Of a stretch of 64,000 nucleotides of DNA, positions 10,901 through 19,675 are shown piece after piece. The notes under the pieces are model-generated. The model did no database searches. It saw only the letters and a program-made list of their open reading frames with translations, and had not been told where the DNA came from. Positions within the stretch are counted from its first letter, which is position 1. Each line of letters opens with the position of its first letter. This DNA is from Notospermus geniculatus (Eukaryota > Nemertea > Pilidiophora > Heteronemertea > Lineidae), in assembly GCA_002633025.1 (NCBI GenBank), contig NMRB01002073.1:55932-119931 (forward strand), given 5' to 3'. The translations under genes and the position numbers were made by a program.

Positions 10901-13900
10901 GCCTCTTCCGTACTTACCAGGGCCAATAATGCTATAGCGTCGGCCCTGACGGAAAAATGAAATACAACTAGAAATTGACTTGTGAGTCAATTTGAAGACC
11001 GCCTTTGAAAATTCACTGATGAATTTTGAAAATATGTTAGGGCAATGGAAACTGATGATATTGGGACTGAACATGCGTCATTTACAGTGTAGGCCTACAT
11101 TTATGATGTAGATGTACATGGCTTTACAGTGCGATTGTGTGTTTCGCGGCAGCCAAGAGCAGGGGGTTATTGTTTTCAAAGTTAGGCCTACTAAATTTCA
11201 CAATTGGTAAACTTGTCGGGTCATGACCATTTAAATGCTATTGATTTCAGACAAGTGCGTGTCATTTTCCGCGAAATACGGGTAGGCCTACAACATGGCA
11301 CCGGACCAAATTCATTTCGATCTCTGATTGGCCTGAAACGTGGTGTGCGTGGCGTCACAGTTTGATCCGAGATGAGATGACGTCAGCGAAAACCCCGCTG
11401 CGGCGAGTGACGCTGCAGCGTCATGCTCGACGTCGTGGTGACGCTGCGTTCTTAGGCCCGACGTCATGGGTTGTTGACGTCATGGGCAAAGGTAAAATGC
11501 GTTAGGACAACAGACTTCATCTAATTAAACAGTTCATTGTTGGCGGATGACCCCCAAAATCAATAGGTTTCCGTGTAACATGCATATCCACAACTCTTGA
11601 AAGTTTCATCGCGATACGTGGCGTATTTTTTGAGTTATCCTGCCGAAACCACAGATTGGACGGAGAGAGAGATCAAGAGATCGAGAGAGAGAGAGAAATC
11701 CAGTGAAACCAATGAAGACCGCCACCTTGTGAGGTGGTGGCGGTCTTAAATACAAACACAAATAGTGCTGTACATGGACACAGACCGAGCTGAAATCTGC
11801 TTTTCGACGTACCTTTTTGAAATGGTCGATGACATCATTGTACACAGACGACCGGAAGTTGCAGAGGGTACAGAGGTACGGCATTTCACAGGAAGTGTGG
11901 GCGATCCTCATGTGGGACGCGAGACTTTGATGACTGTCGTGGTCCTTCTCGCAGATACGGCAAACGAGGACATTGGAATTACTCCGATGAACCTGAAAAA
12001 TTTGAAAAACTTGCAATGAGGAGGTAGCCTAATTTTTTCTACCATATGATGGCGCTGCGACCGTATCCACTTTTCCACTGTAACGTTGTACAGAACGTCA
12101 ACGTCACACTGGCGTGACGTTGTGGCTTCATGCTCGCACCGCACATTGCCACGGAGATGACGTCCTGAAGACAATGAAGAGGCCTGATATGGTCGCAGCG
12201 ACATCTTTCCGTGGAGAAGTGGCGACCCCCTCATTACAGTAGAACCTCTCTATTTAGGACACCTTTTTGACTGACAGAATATTAGATGCTGTTCTTTATT
12301 GAGAGGTGTCCTATTACGGAGGCTAGAATGGATAGAAATGACCAGATTGGGACTGAAGTTTGGTGTCCTTAATAGAGAGGTGTCCTCCTGGCAGAGGTGT
12401 CCGCTAAGGGAGGTTCTAATCTACCAAGGACACCAGAGGGCCAGAATGATGATGACCCTCAATGACAAGTGTCCTGGTTACAGAGGTCAAAATGAATATA
12501 AATTTTGTCCTCAATAGACAGGTGTCCTCTTCACAGAGGTGTCCACTGAGGGAGGTTCCAATGTATACTGGTTATTCATTAAGGTTGGAGTGGTATAGTG
12601 CAAAAGTCAACACCCAAAATCTCAGCGATTGTAGGTTCAAACCTAATTGCAGAAACATATCCCGTAGATAGTTTTGCAACATTGATTGCACTTAGCAGAA
12701 CAGACAACGATGCCACCTACCTTCTCAATATGGCACTGCATCTCAAATGGCGTATCGAAGTTTCTGAAGCAATGTTTACATTGTGTCAAGTCGCTGAGGT
12801 CGAGATTTTGCTGTTTTTCGCTGTCGATATGGCACTGCATGTGGGTCATCAACTTCACGTTGTTGTATAGCATCTTATGACAAAACCAGCACTGAAAAAT
12901 GTAAGAAAAACATTGATTTATTCATCTGCCACCAGGTCTGAGCAGACGGTATCTTCTGTTGAAGTTTTCTAAAAGCCTTGGAAATGAATTGGAAAAAATT
13001 TGAAGAAATATTCTTCAGATGGTTGACAGGAACAACCTTTCTTCAAATATTTTTCAATCAGTACCATAGGATGTGAGAAAACTTTGACAGAAGATGTCGT
13101 CTGCTGGACTCCGGGAGTGCCAAATGCAGCATTATCGGATCTACAGACAATATTGAGTAAAGTAGATGTACAGTAGGAGAAAACCAGACTGCCCGTGGAA
13201 AACTTGTGCTGTTTGACAGAGAGATCTGCTCCATCACATGAGTGCCCGGAACGGTCTGTAAACTGAGCGCAGGACCACAGAACTGAAGCCATTGATGATT
13301 CCACTGCAGCTCTCAGATAGCCCCTGATAAACTCACGTTAGTAAGTCCAGGGAAACAAACAGCCAAACAGACAGACAGACTTCTCACCTTAAAACGGAAC
13401 TCTCCCTTTTCCTCCGTATAATTTGGATCACCTTCACGTTTCCCGTAATAATATTCATCCAGCGGTACCCAACTTCCTGGCTTCAGAATATTATGGCGGA
13501 CTTCCGGGAGAGACATAGTTTTACCCTGCGGTAGGCGGACACCGATACCGTGTGTCCCGGCCACGGCAGAACCAGCTGCAATAACAACAGAGTGTAATGT
13601 GGAACCTCTTTGTCAAGGACACCCTTGTGACCATCAGATGCTGTCCTTTAATGAAAGGTGTCCAGATTACAGAGGTCAAAATGAAGTGAGATGAAAAATG
13701 TGATCCACTCCAGCAGAAGTAAGGCCATTAACACCATCCCCAAACGCAACATCCGACGGGTTTTCCTAGACCACCTCACATATATGGGACTTGATTTCAG
13801 GGTCCTCAATATAATATAAGCGGACACCTCTACCGGGTGGACGCCTCTAATATTATTAGAGGCGTCCACCCGGTAGAGGTGTCCGCTAAGGGAGGCTCCA

Positions 13901-16900
13901 CTGTAACCTAACCACTTACCTGTTTTTGTCTTTGAATACGGGCCCATTTTTGGTGCCAGGGGTCTCTGTGTGGGAGCTATGGTCGTCTTGGTAGCCTGAA
14001 AGTATTGTGATAGATTTAGGAGGTGTTCGGCCGTCAAGCCTAACGCCCTCAGTTTTGACTTGATGGAAGAACGCCTCGGTTGCACACGGGAGATTCGAGT
14101 TCGATTCCCAGTGCAGTATCGAATAATAGTTAATAGACCGTTCTCAAATTGACGTAAATGACAAAGATCTGCGCACTTCCGCCAAAATCTCAACCACAAC
14201 CTCAGTCTCGATCTGAAGGTGAACAGCATGACGCACACACTTGCGCTGACCACAAACTGCACCACGTGGGTCGGCGACGTCAGTTGACGTCAATTTCACT
14301 GTTAAGTTGGCGGATTTTTCCATGATGACGTCATATGCACAACCTCTACATCTGTGGGACGGTACACCAGGACAGTCAGTTAGCACTCTCCACTTACGTT
14401 AGCCTTCTGAATACTCTGCTGTTGGAGAATGATCTGCGTCGTCGGAATCTGGATCTGTTGATTTCCAATCTTTAAGACTTGATACTGTTGGACCTGCTTT
14501 TGCTGGGGGGCGCCAGGAGGTTTGCCCATCACTCTCTGTGCAGCCTGGAAGACAGAATGATTATCATTCACATGGTCTGATGTCCGAGTGGGTATCCCCT
14601 CCGCTGAGCAAGCGGCAGGTCCCGGGTTTGAATCCAGCCCGGGCCATCTGGAATGTCATCCCTGGCTCTTCATGCCCACTGCATGGGGCAGTAATGGGCA
14701 TTGATGTCCAGAATCACAGCGATGATTCGTTTTTTTTCAAATTGAATACAGAGGGGTTTTTTTAAATTTTGTTTTCCATCAGGGACAAAGCCATAGCATT
14801 ACTGGCCCTGGTAAGTATGGAAGAGGCCATCTCAAGCTACTCATGTTCCTCACATGAATGAAGCCTGTAACTTGCCTCCTCTGGCCCATAATGCTGTGGC
14901 ATTGGTCCTGACGGAAAAGTTAAATAGGAATACAAATACCAGTCATGTTCGGACTGGTCCCAAAAATTGATAAAACAAAAAATTTCATCCAAATTTCACC
15001 ACAGTACGAAGTGGGATAAAGTATATAAATTATTTTTAAAATTAATTACGTGGTTTCTGTATTGCATCTTTGTAATATTTTTAGTATAAAGAAACATGGA
15101 ATAATTAATGTTTTTCAAAAATCCTTGATGATAAAATGGTTTCTTTTTGTTTTATCAATTTTCTAATATTTTTGTTTTGAACAGATTCCTTCTGCAAATA
15201 TTTTTATTAACTTATTTTTATTTCATTCCCGGTTCTTCATGTCCATCGCATGGAACAGTAAGCTGTGGTGCCTTGTACCTTGTGCCTTTGTAAGGACAAG
15301 TAAAAGACCCCATCCAAGTGAGGAACACGAGTTGCTTGAGATGGCCTCTTCCATACTTAGATGATTTAAGTTTTACTGTCGGGGTGACCAAACCAAACGG
15401 GCTATTTTCATCCCAGAAGTAAACTGAAATTACGTTAGAAATTTCGGTCGCAACGCTCACAGCAACACCATGTTGTGTTAGTACGGCACCCTCCTCATTA
15501 ACTTACCACTGTGGTGGGTATCAACTGCATATTTGCCGAGGAAGTGGATACAATCACCGTGGAAGCCGTTGACTTGGCAACGACATTCTGTTTTGGAACG
15601 TTGGTAACAGGTTGCGCCGGAGTTTTCTTGGAAGGCGTCTCGCCGATGATAATGACATCAGAATCATCGTTCGGAACTGAAAACGTGAAATCGAGATTGT
15701 TCGATGTTTCGTGATTCTAGCAAGCAGCATCAGGAGATATGGCTGGAACAGGGTTTTCTTAAAGCGCCCCCGATGGACCAGAGGATAAAACCAACTGTGC
15801 TAGATTTCGGCCTGCAGCTGTTTTGCCATAAGGTACATACACACAAAGTTTGGAGACGGCTGTTCTTCTTATATCATTTTGTGTGTCGTTCTTTCTGCTT
15901 TATTTTGGATATCTGCGCACAAAGTTTCATAAGATTCTAAGCCAGGTGGTTAAGAAACATGTCAGCCCCGTTCTCGACGACAGCGTATGACACTGCTGGA
16001 TGGCACGGCATGACATAGGCTGACACAGGTGAGCCAAAAAAAGATCAACCAACTTACCAGATGCCCTCTGCGTTGTACCATTCGTGACAGCCGTCGCCAC
16101 GGGTTGATGACTGGTGATTGTAAAATACTCGATGCCGTGCGACATCGCGATCATCTGCGACACCTCCTTCCCCTTCAGAAGAGCGTCCTGCTTCATGCGA
16201 CTGATTTGGAACGCGTACTTGTCATATTCTGCCTGAACTTTACACTGGTAATCGATCTGACTCGGTGACAAATCTTCCTCGTGACATTCCATGAGTAGTT
16301 CGATGTCTGGTATCCCGTAAGATGGCGCTTTTACGCGTCTGCTGCGGGCTGGAAAGAAAAAAGATCATGTTGGTGCACAGGCTTTTTAAAAATATGTGAC
16401 CTGTGACAGCAAAATGAGTTTGAATGCCCACAGAAGACCCAAGGTGACACCAACGGTTTTTTGATTTCAACACTGTATGCCCATTGTGAAATTTGACTCT
16501 GTCAATTTCTGTAATTGTACTCTGCTGTCATCTTGGGTCTTCTTTCCGGCACATTCCGACTCGTTTTGCTGTCACGGGTCACATGTTGAATCAAGAACTG
16601 AGTGCGACACATGGTAATATTAGCAGCTCCATAGACCACACCGACCAATCACCCCAGCTGAAAAAGCGTTTTAACTTACGTGTCGCGGCAGGGCGAGGGG
16701 CGGCAGCTGGCACGTTCTGAACCGCAGGTTTTGGAGCGATCGGTGTATACTGTCGCACACCGGCTGTTGTTTGCAGAACGGCAGGTTGTTTCAAAGTACT
16801 CTTGAACTGTTTGGGTCCGGTTCCGCTGGTGAGAGGTGTAATGGTCAATTTTGGCAGTGGCGGGTTTTTCGGGGTTTTAATTGTCGTCTTGATGACCTTG

Positions 16901-18225
16901 ACATCCTCATCGCTGGCACTGTCAGACGACACAACGTATTTCCGATCTGCTACTTTTGCACCGGTTGAGGATCGAGTTTGGCGCTGAAAAGAAGTTACTT
17001 GTTTTTTTTTCAAAATCCATTGAAATGACAGGATCTCCACTAGGAATCAGTGGGGGGATGGTTGATTGAAATAAGAGCCAAACTCTACACTACAGTGTAC
17101 TTGGTAGTACCTGATTCGGCTGTTACTCCAATCAACCACACTTCCACTGATCAAAAGTGAGATACTGCCTTTTTACCTCCAGCCTCCACTGTGATTTCAG
17201 AAAAACCTTGATGAAAAATCTTTAGCTCCCAAGAGCAGGGGGTCTGAATCCCCGGGAACTAATTTAGAAATATTTGAAGAAAGGCCATTTCTATCAACCA
17301 TCTGAAGAATGTTTCTTCAAATTTTTTCCAATTCAATCCCAAGAATTTTATAAAATTACAGCAGAAGATATCGTCTGCTCAAACCTGGGGCAGACGAGTT
17401 TTATGTTTAGGCCTACCCTTGGGATTGTCTCATCCACCATCGCCTCCTTCTTCGGTTTTCCCTTCTTGGTGCGACATCTCGTCTCAAACCAATCGCTATC
17501 CTCCACAATGGACGACACTGGCAGCTCTGAAAGGTCAAGGTCATTGTAAAGGGAAAGGTCAGGTGCCATCAGAGGTCAAGGTCAGCCATTCAGTCTTGAA
17601 TTTCAAGGTCATTACTGCCGGCAGCGCCACAATCTGCCATGTCTCCAGACACGGACATCGCCATAAACCGCCTTGACTCATTATGCCGTACTTTTCTCTA
17701 TTCAGTTTTCAGTGGCGGTTCAAGGCGGTGAAACTACAGAAAGTGCAAAAAAATAGGTGGCTCTATTGGGTTATGAAGGTACCGGTACTTTCACAGTCCC
17801 AAAGATGTTCTTAAAGCAATGTGTCAGCCAAAAAATTTGAATGCAAAATGGGACGAATCTTTGTTTACAAACACTCATTTCCTGCATTCTGATTGGCTGT
17901 GAGGGCAATGTTTACAAACATCATCCTTCTGTTTACAAAACGACTGTCGATTCGCTTTAATAGAGAGGTTCAACTCTATATTTCTTATCAAGTAGGCCTA
18001 CCTCCATGTGGATCCCAATCCATGGACGACCGACTTCGGCGGTGACGGTCCCGTTTGGGTGGCGATGTTTGAGTACCACCCACAGGTGCTGAAAATGGCA
18101 AGCACACAATTTTTCAGCTTGAAAAAAAATCGTACCAGTAGTCAAATACTCAAAATTACTGAGTGTTAATACATTCCAAATCGCTTCAGTTTTGCAATAT
18201 TTCACTAACCTGGTTTGGTATCCAT
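4920..18225 (-). CDS. POGZ/ROW-like zinc-finger chromatin protein without transposase domain
   Basis: Nuclear multi-C2H2 protein related to vertebrate POGZ, ZNF280 and Drosophila ROW/WOC, which act with HP1 at chromatin. Exons in transcript order: 18225-18210 (ATG 18225-18223), 18088-18002, 17526-17417, 16983-16680, 16348-16058, 15676-15507, 14544-14398, 13995-13920, 13575-13388, 12891-12721, 11992-11813, 10631-10207, 9524-9349, 9021-8842, 8478-8314, 8223-8057, 7917-5521, 5284-5160, 5070-4920 (stop TAG). Every phase closes, giving about 1841 aa. Fingers match POGZ in order: CWFCHKMLYNNV, CKHCFRNFDTPFEMQCHIE, EMPYLCTLCNFRSSVY, YVLCFYCLRIFK, CIACKLVFFNRAEM, YVQCTLCRYATNCSNAY, CICGYSSL. N-terminal basic stretches (PPKRDRHRR, KKGKPKK) look like nuclear localisation signals. 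The POGZ CENP-B/DDE part is absent; an acidic repeat region and an Arg-Asp tail replace it. Family assignment is strong, one-to-one orthology less so. Confidence 0.85.
5311..5455 (-). repeat. Reversed tRNA-derived SINE in a POGZ-like intron
   Basis: Reverse-complement box B (GGGGATTGAACCC at about 5392) preceded by the GTAGGAGGAAACC tail motif shared with other SINEs in the window (13108-13260, 53700-53745). It lies between exons 5284-5160 and 7917-5521. Confidence 0.55.
6272..6690 (-). repeat. Acidic coding repeats in the last large exon of the POGZ-like gene
   Basis: About three imperfect copies of a roughly 40-residue Glu/Lys unit (EEKDDMEVEEDREK, KSEDEEERER, TGGEEEVREE). Strongly charged and predicted disordered or coiled-coil. 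Lies C-terminal to the heptad array in the same exon. Confidence 0.85.
6793..7555 (-). repeat. Coding heptad array (SPVAKEE) in the POGZ-like gene
   Basis: Basic unit is 7 codons (21 bp), consensus Ser-Pro-Val-Ala-Lys-Glu-Glu/Asp. Two higher orders are visible: a 21-residue unit with EEMSSLSKDA repeated four times (about 6810-7075) and a block of nine heptads repeated about twice (about 7160-7500). Dense Ser-Pro sites followed by acidic residues recall the KSP arrays of neurofilament-H and suggest multisite phosphorylation (inference). Confidence 0.9.
9768..9996. mobile_element. Foldback MITE with CTCCAAAAGAG termini
   Basis: Inverted ends: TATCACTCCAAAAGAGCACA / CTCTTTTGGAGTGATA, continuing inward with CACCTTACGGGTGTCAG and its complement. 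Length about 229 bp, in the POGZ-like intron between exons 9524-9349 and 10631-10207. Confidence 0.75.
10723..10970 (+). repeat. SINE family B (tRNA-derived)
   Basis: tRNA-like head with box B GGGTTCGAATCTAGCCC followed by the family tail (TTGCATGGGACAGTAAGCC, GAGATGGCCTCTTCCGTAC, GGCCAATAATGCTATAGC). Other copies: 14580-14922, 15226-15358, 24099-24155, 27255-27488 (-), 32073-32328 (-), 53752-53858, 60993-61079. Confidence 0.8.
11000..11810. other. POGZ-like intron, no gene seen
   Basis: CpG-rich palindromic patch at about 11385-11450 (GACGCTGCAGCGTC) and a GAGA tract at about 11660-11697. Three TAGGCCTA words occur between 11085 and 11290. I see no coding exon here on either strand. Confidence 0.4.
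12238..12560. repeat. Dispersed AGAGGTGTCC repeat
   Basis: Starts with GTAGAACCTCTCTATTTAGG and contains repeated GAGAGGTGTCC / GGGAGGTTC blocks. Related copies at 13592-13905, 22149-22325, 28691-28856, 36489-36640 and about 54440-54720. Each begins with AACCTC and ends with GGGAGGTTCCA, so they form a foldback family. Confidence 0.75.
12938..13260. repeat. Foldback element (GACGGTATCTTCTGTT ends) followed by SINE tail fragment
   Basis: Inverted ends AGACGGTATCTTCTGTTGAA (about 12942) and GACAGAAGATGTCGTCTG (about 13086), with TTCTTCAGATGGTTGACAGG inside. Relatives at 17254-17400 and 37092-37618. From about 13108 a reversed SINE tail with CAGTAGGAGAAAACCAG is adjacent. Confidence 0.65.
13592..13905. 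repeat. AGAGGTGTCC repeat with a perfect 33-bp palindrome
   Basis: Another copy of the AACCTC...GAGGTGTCC family, interrupted at 13745-13782 by a fragment of the GTCTAGGAAAAC MITE. Positions 13819-13851 and 13855-13887 are exact reverse complements separated by 3 bases. Confidence 0.8.
14130..14360. mobile_element. Degenerate copy of the AGATCTGCGCACTTCCGCC MITE
   Basis: Left end GACGTAAATGACAAAGATCT then GCGCACTTCCGCC, as in the better copies at 34570-34795, 38014-38262 and 40258-40490. The right end here is diverged. Intronic in the POGZ-like gene. Confidence 0.6.
14580..14922 (+). repeat. SINE family B, split copy
   Basis: Head with CGGGTTTGAATCCAGCCCGGG and GCATGGGGCAGTAATGGGC, then after an insertion the tail GAGGCCATCTCAAGCTACTC and GTCCTGACGGAAAAG. 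The middle is diverged by about 80 bases. Confidence 0.7.
15226..15358 (+). repeat. SINE family B, headless fragment
   Basis: Contains TCGCATGGAACAGTAAGC and AAAAGACCCCATCCAAGTGA, ending at CTCTTCCATACTTA. The upstream stretch 14925-15225 is AT-rich intron with nothing recognisable. Confidence 0.7.
16393..16587. mobile_element. Foldback MITE with GTGACCTGTGACAGC termini
   Basis: Left GTGACCTGTGACAGCAAAAT and right GCTGTCACGGGTCAC are inverted; AGAAGACCCAAG / CTTGGGTCTTCT also pair inside. Intron between POGZ-like exons 16348-16058 and 16983-16680. Confidence 0.7.
17046..17400. mobile_element. Two adjacent foldback elements
   Basis: At 17046-17157: ATCAGTGGGGGGATGGTTGA ... TCAACCACACTTCCACTGAT, related to 28408-28615 and 39343-39475. 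At about 17254-17400: AATATTTGAAGAAAGG ... AACAGAAGATA-type end, related to 12938-13102 and 37092-37618. Both lie in a POGZ-like intron. Confidence 0.65.
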
Positions 18226-19675
18226 GGCAACAGTTTTCCCAGTTGCTTTTCAGTCCAAACTTAAAATAGAGAAATTTAAAAGTTTCAACATCATTTGTTT
18301 TCAAGTATCAATGAATAAAACTTACTGCCATTTTTATTGTTTAGCAGAAAACCCTTTGTTATGGGGGGGGGGGAGCACAGGACTCTGGGGGACCTGCTCA
18401 ATCAGTGATCGATTTTTAGCTCTTCGGTCAAGTTGTCCACCAGGCAAGTGCTCTTTTGCAATTGGTTGCCCGTGTTGCTTTTTGAGTTGCCCGCAAATGG
18501 TTTTTCAATGGAAAAATGATGATTCTTTACTTGTCCGCAGGACAACCACTTCTGGACTTTTACTTGTCCGTATCAAAATTCACTTGCCCCGGGCAACGGG
18601 ACAAGTGCTAAAATCGAACACTGTCAATGGGCCCTGCCCCTGCATCTGCTTATTTGAACACAATACAGTTACGGCAAAATATATGGAACACCTCAACAAT
18701 CCATTGCCAAGAGAATCACATATGGTTGCCGTAGCAACAAAAGTGTTCCCTAGCAACAGAAAAATTTCGCCCCACCTTATTCAAGCTGAAGGGTAGGGAC
18801 CTATTCATAAAACAAGGCATGGGGGAGAGGCAGTGACACCACATAAGGTGGCGCCACTGGCACTCCCCCTCCCCGGCTCACAGGTTTGTGATAACTACGG
18901 TATCTAATCTGCGGAGCAGTAGGCCTAAACCCCTCCCCCTCCCAATTCAAGGAGGGAGCTCATATTAAAATCATTTTCCCCTCAAAATTTTAATCCCACC
19001 AAAAACCTGGTAAAATTGCCCCTTCCCCCTGATTACACAGGATAAACAAAAGCAGGTGTGATGAGTGATGACATCACTGACCTCCTCCGCCTGGATTAAG
19101 GCCAAGGGGTGACCTACATATTTTTTGTTGCATAAAGACAGAAATAATGGGAATATTCGAGTGTAAACAATGTCCCAGGTGCTTCTGACCATATACAAAC
19201 TGTAAATTATCCACAAATACCCCAAAAATTCCAAAATAACACAATGGAAATTGATTCTTCCATTTTCAAGATGGCGGCCGGAGCTATGCAGCCCAGTTCG
19301 AAATGAAAACTGCGAAATAACTGGATAGTGAAATCGGAAAAGAACATGCAAAGCAGACGGACGGTGCTCTGAAGGCGCAGTATACCAATTTTCAACGACA
19401 CAACTTACGTATTTAATGAAAAAGGACCAATTTTTCAGATGGCTTTCGTCACGCTACGTGCCGCAAATTGCGTCACGTGACCTGATTGAGTCGTCATACG
19501 AAACTACCGCTGGAGTTGATTTTTATTGCTTTTGTGCGTAACTGCGGCTGTTGTATAATCACCGCCTGGCTCTGCAGGAGAACGTACACAAATCCGAAAA
19601 ATGAAGATATTCTCTTGAAAACTGTCAGAAATTTCACCGATTTATTTCATATTTTGAGAGTAGATCGTAATCAGG
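18226..19675. promoter_or_regulatory. Head-to-head promoter region of POGZ-like (-) and CPT1 (+)
   Basis: The two start codons (18225 on minus, 19676 on plus) face away from each other across about 1.45 kb. At 19267-19280 lies AAGATGGCGGCCGG, a YY1-type AAGATGGCGGC motif typical of shared promoters; it fits a transcription start region around 19.25-19.65 kb. The POGZ-like 5' UTR is probably spliced, with its upstream exon not located. The stretch 18300-18970 shows no gene. Confidence 0.45.
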
